DNA from: Omphiscola glabra
Lineage: Eukaryota > Mollusca > Gastropoda > Lymnaeidae
Direction of reading: 5' to 3'
Assembly (NCBI GenBank): GCA_964017045.1
Contig: OZ024809.1
Span: forward strand, 3,460,512 to 3,524,511
Length of the DNA stretch: 64,000 nt
Made by a program: the position numbers and the translations under genes. Below, one piece after another: positions 21,614-31,700 of the stretch. Below the pieces are notes generated by a model, which searched no databases, was not told the origin of the DNA, and saw only the letters and a list, made by a program, of their open reading frames with translations. Every line of letters begins with the position of its first letter. The stretch's first letter is position 1.

Positions 21614-21677
21614 TGAAAATACCTTTATTCAGGGCTGTGATGGTAGACTCTATAAAGCAGATACGAATTTAATGCAG
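21614..21677 (+). CDS. Exon 8, GCDGRLYK motif of the DUF4795/QRICH2-like protein
   Basis: A 64-nt exon with acceptor TTTTAAATTTTCAG and donor ATGCAG|GTAAAA. It enters in phase 2, leaves in phase 0 and reads (T)ENTFIQGCDGRLYKADTNLM, then Q. The GxDGxxYK motif matches the GLDGHIYKG motif near the C terminus of QRICH2 (recalled, not searched). Only 177 bp separate it from exon 9, the shortest intron in this gene. Confidence 0.75.
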
Positions 21678-21854
21678 GTAAAATGGTTGGCGTAATATTT
21701 TTTAGGTCATTTTATTTAAAAAACCAAAAAAAAAAACCATAAAATTTTTTTTTTGATTTTTGTTGCAATTCTTTGAAAATATATTTAATATATTTCGCAA
21801 CATTATGTTAGGCTGAAATTTAGATAAATAAATGTGAAAACATTTGGATTTCAG

Positions 21855-21974
21855 GCCAAGATGAAATATGTGAGGCAAGGCTCGGTACTAGAAGAAAGTC
21901 AAAATGAAAGAAAACGGCAGTATAATGCTGGCTTGGATGTTGTCATTGCGTCTGTCAACTACAAGGGGAAATCG
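21855..21974 (+). CDS. Exon 9 of the DUF4795/QRICH2-like gene
   Basis: A 120-nt exon in phase 0-0 with acceptor TTTGGATTTCAG and donor AATCG|GTAAAA. The peptide starts AKMKYVRQGSVLEESQNERK and ends VVIASVNYKGKS. It is charged at the N-terminal half. No family motif is recognised; lineage-specific C-terminal extension is likely, as the vertebrate protein ends soon after its DGxxYK motif. A two-copy duplication (ATCTTCTTCTTTTGTGTGA) follows the donor. Confidence 0.65.
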
Positions 21975-22202
21975 GTAAAATGGTTATCTTTGATATTTGA
22001 TCTTCTTCTTTTGTGTGACCATTGTCATCTTTGATCTTCTTCTTTTGTGTGAACATTGTCATCTTTGACCAGTATTCGTGCCATTTTTAGCCACCCTAGA
22101 AGAGCTTCAATTAAAATAATGTGTCTCTTAGCTTGTGACTAGAAAGATAGATTTTTATTTTTGTGGCATGTTCACATCAAAGATTTAAAGTTGCGTGAAA
22201 GA

Positions 22203-22565
22203 ACTTAAGGAAACATATTTTATGTAACCAATTAAGAGTTGAAGAACTCAGTTTGGTTAGCAAGGACTCGGTGTAACCAGTTAAGAGTTGAAGAACTGAC
22301 TTTGGTTAGCAAGGACTCGGTGTAACCAGTTAAGAGTTGAAGAACTCAGTTTGGTTAGCAAGGACTCGGTGTAACCAGTTAAGAGTTGAAGAACTCAGTT
22401 TGGTTAGCAAGGACTCGGTGTAACCAATTAAAAGTTGAAGAACTCAGTTTGGTTAGCAAGGACTCGGTGTAACCAGTTAAGAGTTGACGAACTCAGTTTG
22501 GTTAGCAAGGACTCGGTGTAACCAGTTAAGAGTTGAAGAACTCCGTTTGGTTAGCAAGGACTCGT
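22203..22565. repeat. 49-bp minisatellite, 7 copies, intron 9
   Basis: Unit GTGTAACCAGTTAAGAGTTG, AAGAACTCAGTTTGGTTAGC, AAGGACTCG. A short 19-bp array (AACCTAAACTATACGTTAT x3) follows at 22703-22758. Confidence 0.88.
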
Positions 22566-22825
22566 TTACAAAGCAGTACATACAAAGACTAAAGTAAAAC
22601 TACGAAGCTGGAAATGTGAAAACGTGAGACCAAAGCCAGTAAAATAAACATTAAAAATTTACTCATTCTACTCATACTGCATTGCTGAATTAAAACAATA
22701 TAACCTAAACTATACGTTATAACCTAAACTATACGTTATAACCTAAACTATACGTATGATTTGTCTGATCGTTTCAGTGGAGTTTGCCATCGACATTAAA
22801 TATTCTTTGTTTTTGTCACTTCCAG

Positions 22826-22860
22826 TTTAACATGACAACGGAAACAGCGAAATCGGGACA
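22826..22860 (+). CDS. Exon 10 (35-nt) of the DUF4795/QRICH2-like gene
   Basis: A short exon with acceptor TTTTTGTCACTTCCAG and donor CGGGACA|GTAAGT. It enters in phase 0 and leaves with two bases, reading FNMTTETAKSG and the start of Gln. Phase agrees on both sides. The donor and the last four exon bases (GACA) are repeated in the 29-bp array that follows directly (to about 23230). Confidence 0.6.
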
Positions 22861-23232
22861 GTAAGTTAGATAGAATTTAGAATATGGCCGTTAGTTAGGT
22901 AGAATATAGAATATGACAGTTAATTATGTAGAATATAGAATATGACAGTTAATTAGGTAGAATTAGAATATGACAGTTAGGTAGAATTTAGAATATTACA
23001 GCTAATTAGGTAGAATATAGAATATGACAGCTAGTTTGGTAGAATTTAGAATATGACAGTTAGTTAGGAAGAATTTAGAATATGATGGTTAGTTAGGTAG
23101 AATTTAGAACATGACCGATAGTTAGGTAGAATTTAGAATATGGCAGTTAGTTAGGTAGAATTTAGAATATGGCAGTTAGTTAGGTAGAATTTAGAATATG
23201 GCAGTTAGTTAGGTAGAATATAGAATATGACA
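22857..23232 (+). repeat. 29-bp minisatellite derived from the exon 10 splice donor
   Basis: The exon/intron junction GACA|GTAAGTTAGATAGAATTTAG is the first unit. About twelve further units read GACAGTTAGTTAGGTAGAAT plus TTAGAATAT. The exon end and the GT are retained in most units, but +3/+4 have drifted from AA to TA. Confidence 0.85.
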
Positions 23233-23404
23233 TTTAGCTTTTTTTCATTAAGAATGCAAAGGCTGAATATTCCTATGATTTAATTTGATTAATCTTCATA
23301 TGTTAGCCACATTGTCCCGGGATGTGTTGTAAAGGAAACAATTACAGGTTTAACTGTGAAGAAATAAGTTGCTATTTTAAAAATTTTACTTACTCACATC
23401 ATTG

Positions 23405-24105
23405 CCTAATCCAATAATGACCTAATTTAAGAATTACCTAATCCAAGAATAATCTAATCCAAGAATGGCCTAAACTAAGAATGATCTAATCCAACAATGA
23501 CCTAATCCAACAATGACCTAATCCAACAATGACCTAATCCAACAATGACCTAATCTAACAATGACCTAATCCAACAATTGCCTAATCCAACAATGACCTA
23601 ATCCAACAATGACCTAATCCAACAATTGCCTAATCCAACAATGACCTAATCTAACAATGACCTAATCCAACAATTGCCTAATCCAACAATTGCCTAATCC
23701 AACAATGACCTAATCCAACAATGACCTAATCCAACAATGACCTAATCCAACAATGACCTAATCCAACAATGACCTAATCCAACAATGACCTAATCCAACA
23801 ATTGCCTAATCCAACAATTGTCTAATCCAACAATGACCTAATCCAACAATGACCTAATCCAACAATGACCTAATCCAACAATTGTCTAATCCAACAATGA
23901 CCTAATTCAACAATGACCTAATCCAACAATGACCTAATCCAACAATGGCCTAATCCAACAATGGCCTAATCCAACAATGACCTAATCCAACAATTGTCTA
24001 ATCCAACAATGACCTAATCCAACAATGACCTAATCCAACAATTGTCTAATCCAACAATGACCTAATCCAACAATGACCTAATCCAACAATTGCCTAATCC
24101 AAGAA
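23405..24105. repeat. 16-bp minisatellite, ~43 copies, intron 10
   Basis: Unit GACCTAATCCAACAAT with TGCC, TGTC and GGCC variants. Confidence 0.92.
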
Positions 24106-24209
24106 TACTTTTTAAAATGTGTTCACAAATTATTTATTACATGGACGTATTTCTAATTATGAGGAATGTGTTAAAACTAACTTACATAATGTGTTCCCAA
24201 ATATGATTG

Positions 24210-24292
24210 TTATCTTACATGTTACCTTACATGTTACCTGACACGTTACCCGACATGTTACCTGACATGTTACCTTACATGTTACTTGAAAT
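24210..24292. repeat. 12-bp ATGTTACCTGAC-type repeat
   Basis: About seven units just before exon 11. Confidence 0.75.
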
Positions 24293-24336
24293 GTGCCTGA
24301 AAATGTTACTGAAGAAATGAAAATTTCTTCTAATAG

Positions 24337-24488
24337 GATGCGAGGAGCTGTGGCCACGAAGCCGTTTGTTCAAGGGGTTGGCAAAAATATCAGTATCACA
24401 GTGATGGCAGAGACTCCGCAGAAAGAAGTTTTCATCAACAATATTCCAATTGAAGAAGTGTCAGAAGAAGTGCCAGTCATAACAATAG
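24337..24488 (+). CDS. Exon 11 of the DUF4795/QRICH2-like gene
   Basis: A 152-nt exon after acceptor AAATTTCTTCTAATAG. It completes Gln and reads MRGAVATKPFVQGVGKNISI, later EEVSEEVPVITI. The donor is weak (CAATAG|GTCTGA) but is the one that gives the right phase: its final G plus GT of exon 12 makes Gly. Without splicing the frame would end within five codons (GLTK then stop). The exon end and donor form the first unit of a 30-bp array with five copies. Unit 2 carries the same CAATAG|GTCTGA junction. Confidence 0.65.
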
Positions 24489-24630
24489 GTCTGACCAAAT
24501 GATAGTTTATAGCAATAGGTCTGACCAAATGATAGTTTATAACAATATGTCTCACCATATGATAGTTTATAACAATAGGTCTCACCCAATTATAGTTTAA
24601 AACAATAGATCTGACCTAGTTATAATTTAT
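24477..24630 (+). repeat. 30-bp repeat derived from the exon 11 end and donor
   Basis: Five units of TAACAATAGGTCTGACCAAA plus TGATAGTTTA. Unit 1 spans the exon 11/intron 11 junction, so about 12 coding bases are part of the repeat. Confidence 0.85.
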
Positions 24631-24984
24631 TTCTAATAAGAGGTTTCAATTATATATCCAATAAGATACACCAACTATATCCAATCACACTTATCAGCTA
24701 TTTCCATGCCCCAATATCTCTTTCTTTCAGCGTTACTTCCAGACATACTACTTGAATTATGTTATTCAAATTGAATGAAGATTACTGAATATCATCTATG
24801 TAATGAAGAAAGATGCAATTTCTTTTAGGAATATATCTCCTTCAAAAAATCTTTCATGGCTTTTTAGGAAATAATGTAGTTTTTTAAGAAATCTAGGCTT
24901 GATAAAAACTCTTATTTTTTAAATCAGAGTTGGTAAGCATAAATTTTTGCAGAGCTCAACACCAACTCTGGAAATTTTTGAGAG

Positions 24985-25398
24985 GGTCGCTATGAAAGTA
25001 GCGATTTTACCAGTTAATCGGCGGATATGAAAATAGCGATTTCACCAGTTAATTGACGGAAATGAAAGTAGCGATTTCCCCAGTTAATCGACGGAAATGA
25101 AAGTAGCGATTTCACCAGTTAATCGACGGAAATGAAAGTAGCGATTTCAACAGTTAATCGACGGAAATGAAAGTAGCGATTTCAACAGTTAATCGGCGGA
25201 AATGAAAGTAGCGATTTGACCAGTTAATCGACGGAAATGAAAGTAGCGATTTGACCAGTTAATCGACGGAAATGAAAGTAGCGATTTGACCAGTTAATCG
25301 GCGGATATAAAAGTAGTGATTTCAACAGTTAATCGGCGGATATAATAGTAGCGATTTCAACAGTTAATCGGCAGATATGAAAGTAGCGATTTCACTTA
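24985..25398. repeat. 35-bp minisatellite, ~12 copies
   Basis: Unit AGCGATTTCACCAGTTAATC plus GACGGAAATGAAAGT, in intron 11. Confidence 0.9.
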
Positions 25399-25539
25399 TT
25401 AACTTTCTCCTTGACAAAACATTCTTGATGCGGGTGGAACAAAAAACTGGATATATTTCTTGGATTGAAAGAATCGTTAAGTACTATCATACCACCCCTC
25501 CCCCAATACTGGTTTGACCTTAACTGCATAGTTGGCATG

Positions 25540-25640
25540 TGCCCTTGGGCATCGCTAGGCATGTGCCTGTGGGCCTCGCTAGGCATGTGCCCTTGGGTCT
25601 CGCTAGGCATGTGCCCTTGGGCCTCGCTATGCATGTGTCA
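25540..25640. repeat. 24-bp tandem repeat, ~4 copies
   Basis: Unit GGGCCTCGCTAGGCATGTGC plus CCTT. Confidence 0.8.
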
Positions 25641-25689
25641 TAGTCCTAGGGCCCTTTTCGTGGCACTTTTTTTTTCATCGTCAGCGTAG

Positions 25690-26158
25690 ATTAACGATAC
25701 AAATAAAAAACAAGAATGTTGTCCGCTAACTGGGTCATTGGAACAAGTTAATAAAAATGTCAATTAAAAAAATCAAATATTCAACTTGAATTCAAAGTGA
25801 TTTATGGATAATTTGTGAAAAGGGGAAAAAAATAAGAATAAAAATAAAAAAAAGGTTGGGAGGGGGGGGGGGGTTGTGTGTGTAAATATCGCCTATAGTA
25901 GTATATCTATAAGTGTGATTCATGATTCATTATGAAATAAAATGCTAATTTATCACAATATTGAATTAATGTTTGTATTTCAAAACAAAATACATAAAAA
26001 TCAGGGAGGTGGTGGGACTGATTAATTTGCCAATTTGATGTATCGATGCGACCCTAGATTAACTGTGCATAAATATATATTCCTTATTTTGTCGTCATCT
26101 ATTTGAAGCTTAATACGCCAATTATAGCAACTCCTACTCCAAGCCGTTGAGCCATTTC
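25690..26158. other. Intron 11 stretch without gene
   Basis: AT-rich, with a G run at 25859-25873. No feature supported. Confidence 0.4.
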
Positions 26159-26226
26159 CGGTTTAGGGTTTGGATTAGGGTTGGGGCTAGGTTAGGGTTA
26201 GGGTTATGGTTAGGTTAGGGTTAGGG
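26159..26226. repeat. Degenerate interstitial TTAGGG-like tract
   Basis: Reads GGTTTAGGGTTTGGATTAGG followed by several GGTTAGGG steps. TTAGGG is the telomere repeat of molluscs and many other animals. Here it is short and imperfect, so it may be a relic or chance. Confidence 0.5.
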
Positions 26227-26329
26227 CCATTTCCGAAGTAATTTGATGGAATCCCGTTCTCTGAGGGAATGACAATAGAACAACTTTAAGTTAAAATATT
26301 ATTGTAGTGACGCATGCTTTGTGAGATCC

Positions 26330-26550
26330 ATGGTTGTCAGTTGTAGTCCGTGGTTGTCAGTTGTAGTCCGTGGTTGTCAGTTGTAGTCCGTGGTTGGCAG
26401 TTGTAATCCATGGTTGTCATTTGCAGCTAATGTTTGTCAGTTGCAGTCCAAGGTTGTTAGTTGTTGTCCGTGGTTGTCAGTTGTAGTCCATGGTTGTCAG
26501 TTGCAGTCCATGGTTGTAAGTTGTATTCCGTGGTTGTCACTTGCAGGTCA
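26330..26550. repeat. 20-bp minisatellite, ~11 copies
   Basis: Unit GTTGTAGTCCGTGGTTGTCA with variants. Confidence 0.88.
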
Positions 26551-26704
26551 TGGTTGATCTAACATTTCCCCTTTTATTTTTTAAAGCCTTTACTTTTCTT
26601 ATTTTTATTTTTTCAGATAATTTGGTTCTTTATTTTCAAAAAATTTGATCATTCATACTTCTTAACTTGTTATTTTTTTTTAGCTCTGAGTTGTAACAAC
26701 GTCT

Positions 26705-27065
26705 ACAAGCTCCATGTTCCAGCTCCATGTTCCAGCTCCATGTTCCAGCTCCATGTTCTAGCTCCATGTTCCAGCTCCATGTTCTAGCTCCATGTTCCAG
26801 CTCATGTTCTAGCTCCATGTTCCAGCTCCATGTTCCAGCTCCATGTTCCAGCTCTATGTTCTAGCTCCATGTTCCAGCTCCATGTTCTGGCTCCATGTTC
26901 CAGCTCCATGTTCTAGCTCCATGTTCCAGCTCCATGTTCTAGCTCCATGTCCCAGCTCCATGTTCCAGCTCCATGTTCCAGCTCCATGTTCCAGCTCCAT
27001 GTTCCAGCTCCATGTTCCAGCTCCATGTTCCAACTCCACGTTCCAGCTCCATGTTCCAGCTCCTA
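26705..27065 (+). repeat. 13-bp CCAGCTCCATGTT minisatellite before exon 12
   Basis: About 27 units, most ending ATGTTCCAG, the same string that forms the exon 3 acceptor. The repeat ends ~85 bp before the true exon 12 acceptor. Open in several frames on both strands without being coding. Confidence 0.9.
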
Positions 27066-27148
27066 GATCTGGTATCTGCTTAAGTATAAAATAGTTTGAC
27101 CAATGCAATTATGTAACATTTAAATCGTTTTAAATCTTTTTGTTGTAG

Positions 27149-27210
27149 GTGAAGCAACGCCCCTGATACAGTCACCACCACCAGACGATACCAAGTTGGG
27201 AAACATTTAG
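27149..27210 (+). CDS. Terminal exon 12, stop codon of the DUF4795/QRICH2-like gene
   Basis: Coding part of the last exon. The acceptor is ATCTTTTTGTTGTAG; the frame continues from exon 11 as (G)EATPLIQSPPPDDTKLGNI and stops at TAG 27208-27210. An AATAAA signal lies 37 bp further on. The twelve exons sum to 957 nt, exactly 319 codons with no internal stop, which supports the whole model. The proline/acidic tail looks disordered. Confidence 0.68.
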
Positions 27211-27265
27211 ACTTCCTTAGTTCAGTCTAAAAAACATAAATTATGAAATAAAAATTTCATTAAAA
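27211..27265 (+). terminator. 3' UTR and polyadenylation signal of the DUF4795/QRICH2-like gene
   Basis: The short AT-rich sequence after the TAG stop holds AATAAA at 27247-27252. Cleavage would be expected about 10-30 bp downstream. No further in-frame splice acceptor of good quality follows, so transcription of this gene probably ends here. Confidence 0.55.
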
Positions 27266-27464
27266 TTCAAGAATAATAAATATCTATACAATATTTTTTT
27301 AAAAATTGTTCCTTAAATGATTTCAGTTAGTGTGTCAGTTAGTGTATCAGTTAATGATGTCAGTTAATGATGCCAGTTAATGATGTCAGTTAGTGTGTCA
27401 ATTTTGTTTTTACCATGATGTCAGTTTTAACTTTCATTAATTAGACAATGCTTATACATATTCG

Positions 27465-27755
27465 TTTCAGTTGGCTAAATCAGGGCTCGAGTTGGCTAAA
27501 TCAAGGGTCAAGTTGGCTAAAGTAGGGGTCGCACCGGTTAAATCAGAGGTCAAGTTGGCTAAATCAGGGGTGACTTGGGTAAATTAGGGGTCAATTTGGC
27601 TAAATCAGGGGTCAAGTTGGCTGAATCAGGGGTCAAGTTGGCTAAATCAGGGGTCAAGTTGGCTAGATCAGGGGTCAAGTTGGATAAATCAGGGGTCAAG
27701 TTGGCTAAATCATGGGTCACATTTTCTAAATCAGGGGTCAAGAAACTTTTTAAGA
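27465..27755. repeat. 21-bp minisatellite downstream of the gene
   Basis: About thirteen units of GTTGGCTAAATCAGGGGTCA+A. A ~33-bp array (GCTAGAAGATTTGGTCGGTC-type, ~4 copies) follows to 27890. Confidence 0.88.
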
Positions 27756-28138
27756 TGAGAGCCGGCTAGAAGATTTGGTCGGTCTCCTAGTGGGCCGGGT
27801 AGAAGATTTGGTGGGTCTCCCAGTTGGCCGGCTAGAAGATTTGGTCGGTCTCCCAGTAGTTTTGGCTAGAAGATTTTGTCGGTCTCCCATTGCCAATTGA
27901 TTCCCCACAATTAAAATTGATTAGCGTTTGTCAGAATCTTTCACAAATTTGGAAACAATTCGTTAATTTCTATTTGAAATTTAACGCGACGCAAGTAATG
28001 TGTGATCTTTTGAATTTAAGACAGAATAAATTAATTTAATTGAGATTCAAAATAAAATATTATTTTACGGCAACAATTTAGTGTACAGTCGTCTTTTTCA
28101 CACAAGTGAGAATTGTAAAACTGTTGCTTTTACGTCAT

Positions 28139-28745
28139 TATAATAATAATAATAATAATAAAGTTCATTTGAAAAATCACGCTTCATCCCCAAAGGCTCG
28201 AAGCGCGGTACAAAAACTAAGCTGGGAGATAATAACAAGCTGGAAAAGATTGTAGACATCATCATTCCAGCAGGTGTTTGCGAAATAGATGAGTTTTTAA
28301 ATTTGTTTTGAAAGGACTCCAGCGCCTGGCTGTTTTTGAGAGCGTCAGGAAGGGTGTTCCAAATGGTTGGGCCAGCAAATGCGAACGTGCGCTTTCCGTA
28401 AGTTTCAAGGCGAACACGCGGTATCGAGAGTTTGCCACTATCGGATGAGCGGAGTTGTCTAGTGGGTACATAAGGCGTCATGAGCGCTTGGAGATAGGAC
28501 GGCGCCAGGTCATGCAAGCAGCGGTAGCACAGAGTTGCGATTTTGTACTCTATACGAGCGCGGACCGGCAGCCAATGCAATTCTATCAGAAGAGTTTAAG
28601 CATGGTCGAATTTGCGTTTACGAAGAACAATTCGAGCCGCATTATTGTGCTTTTTGAATTTTATCAAGAAGCGTATCTGGAAGACCCGCCATGAGAGCAT
28701 TGCAGTAGTCCATGCGTGATAGCACGAATGCAGACATCAGCCTCT
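28139..28745 (-). pseudogene. CR1/L2-like LINE 3' fragment, minus strand
   Basis: The minus strand encodes RLMSAFVLSRMDYCNALMAG, then LHWLPVRARIEYKIATLCYR, then YVPTRQLRSSDSGKLSIPRV, and finally GPTIWNTLPDALKNS...FQNKFK. This is the C-terminal LDYCN...LHWLPV...WNxLP block of CR1/L2-type reverse transcriptases. The 3' end (GTACCGCGCTTCGAGCC on the minus strand) leads into a (TTA)n tail at 28139-28160. A frameshift or stop near 28585 splits the frame. It differs from the 14282 copy in sequence, so it is a separate family. The AT-rich satellite starts exactly at its 5' truncation. Confidence 0.82.
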
Positions 28746-31700
28746 TATATATATGTATGTATTTAATTTTTTAAAATTTATTTTCTTATATATATGTATG
28801 TATTTAATTTTTAAAAATTTATTTTCTTATATATATGTATGTATTTAATTTAAAAAAAAATTATTTTCCAATTTACATGTATGAATTTAATTTTTTTAAA
28901 TTTATTTTCTTATATATGTGTATGTATTTAATTTTTTAAAGTGTATTTTCTTATATATATGTATGTATATAATTTTAAAAAATTAATTTTCTTATATATA
29001 TGTCTGTATTTAATTTTTTAAAATTTATTTTCTTATATATATGTATGTATTTAATTTTTTTTAAATTTATTTTCTTATATATACGTATCTATTTAATTTT
29101 TTAAAATTTATTTTCTTATATATATGTATGTATTTAATTTTTAAAATTTATTTTCTATATATATGTATGTATTTAATTTTTAAAAATTATTTTCTTATAT
29201 ATGTCTGTATTTAATGTTTTAAAATTTATTTTCTTATATATATGTCTGTATTTAATTAAAAAAAAAATATTTTCTTATATATATGTCTGTATTTAATTTT
29301 TTTAAAATTATTTTCTTATATATATGTATGTATTTAATTTTTGTAAATTTATTTTCTTATATATATGTATGTATTTAATTTTTGTAAATTTATTTTCTTA
29401 TATATATGTATTTAATTTTTTAAAATTTATTTTCTTATATATATGTATGTATATAATTATTTAAAATTTATTTTCTTATATATATATATATATATATGTA
29501 TTTAATTTTTTTAAATTTATTTTCTTATATATTTATATGTATTTAATTTTTTTTAATTTATTTTCTTATATATATGTATGTATTTAATTTTTTTAAATTT
29601 ATTTTCTTTTATATATGTATGTATTTATTTTTTAAAAAATTATTTTCTTATATTTATTTATATGTATTTAATTTTTTAAAACTTATTTTCTTATATATAT
29701 GTCTCTTTTTTATTTTATAAAATTTATTTTCTTATATATAAGTATGTATTTAATTTTTTTAAATTTATTTTCTTATATTTATGTATGTATTTAATTTTTA
29801 AAAATTTATTTTCTTATATATGTGTATGTATTTAATTTTTTGAAACGTATTTTCTTATATATATGTATGTATATAATTTAAAAAAAACATATTTTCTTAT
29901 ATATATGTCTGTATTTAATTTTTAAAAATTTATTTTCTTATATATATGTATGTTTTTAATTTTTTAAAATTTATTTTCCAATTTACATGTATGAATTTAA
30001 TTTTTTAAAATTTATTTTCTTATATATATGTATGTATTTCATTTAAAAAAATATATTTTCTTATATATATGTATGTATTTAATTTTTTAAAATTTATTTT
30101 CTTATATATATGTATGTATTTAATTTTTTTTAAATTTATTTTCTTATATATACGTATCTATTTAATTTTTTAAAATTTATTTTCTTATATATATGTATGT
30201 ATTTAATTTTTAAAATTTATTTTCTATATATATGTATGTATTTAATTTTTAAAAAATTATTTTCTTATATATGTCTGTATTTAATGTTTTAAAATTTATT
30301 TTCTTATATATATGTCTGTATTTAATTTTAAAAAAAATATTTTCTTATATATATGTCTGTATTTAATTTTTTTAAAATTATTTTCTTATATATATGTATG
30401 TATTTAATTTTTGTAAATTTATTTTCTTATATATATGTATGTATTTAATTTTTGTAAATTTATTTTCTTATATATATGTATGTATTTAATTTTTTAAAAT
30501 TTATTTTCTTATATATATGTATGTATATAATTATTTAAAACTTATTTTCTTATATATATATATATATGTATTTAATTTTTTAAAATTTATTTTCTTATAT
30601 ATTAATATATATTTAATTTTTTAAAATTTATTTTCTTATATATATGTATGTATTTAATTTTTTTAAATTTATTTTCTTATATATATGTATGTATTTATTT
30701 TAAAAAAAATTATTTTCTTATATTTATTTATATGTATTTAATTTTTTAAAACTTATTTTCTTATATATATGTCTCTTTTTAATTTTATAAAATTTATTTT
30801 CTTATATATAAGTATGTATTTAATTTTTAAAAATTTATTTTCTTATATATATGTATGTATTTCATTTAAAAAAAATTATTTTCTTATATATATGTATGTA
30901 TTTAATTTTTTTAAATTTATTTTTTATATATATGTATGTATTTAATTTTTTAAAATTTATTTTCTTATATATATGTATGTATTTAATTATTTTAAAATTT
31001 ATTTTCTTGTATATATGTATGTATTTAATTATTTAAAATTTATTTTGTTATATATATATATATATGTATTTAATTTTTTTAAATTTATTTTCTTATATAT
31101 ATATATATATGTATTTAATTTTTTAAAATTTATTTTCTTATATATATGTATGTATTTAATTTTTTAAAATTTATTTCTTATATATATGTATGTATTTATT
31201 TTTTTAAATTTATTTTCTTATATTTATTTATATGTATTTAATTTTTTTAAACTTATTTTCTTATATATATGTCTCTTTTTTATTTTATAAAATTTATTTT
31301 CTTATATATAAGTATGTATTTAATTTTTTAAAACGTATTTTCTTATATATATGTATTTATATAATTTTAAAAAATTAATTTTCTTATATATATGTCTGTA
31401 TTTAATTTTTAAAAATTTATTTTCTTATATATATGTATGTTTTTAATTTTTAAAAATTAATTTTCTTATATATGTATGTATTTAATTTTTTAAAATTTAT
31501 TTTCTTATATATATGTATGTATTTCATTTTTAAAAAACATATTTTCTTATATATATGTATGTATTTAATTTTTTTAAATTTATTTTTTATATATATGTAT
31601 GTATTTAATTTTTTAAAATTTATTTTCTTATATATATGTATGTATTTAATTATTTTAAAATTTATTTTCTTATATATATGTATGTATTTATTTTTTTTAA

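Noticed and set aside
24157..24585. Minus-strand ORFs over exon 11
   Set aside because: Antisense shadows of exon 11 and its flanking repeats; splice sites fit only the + strand.
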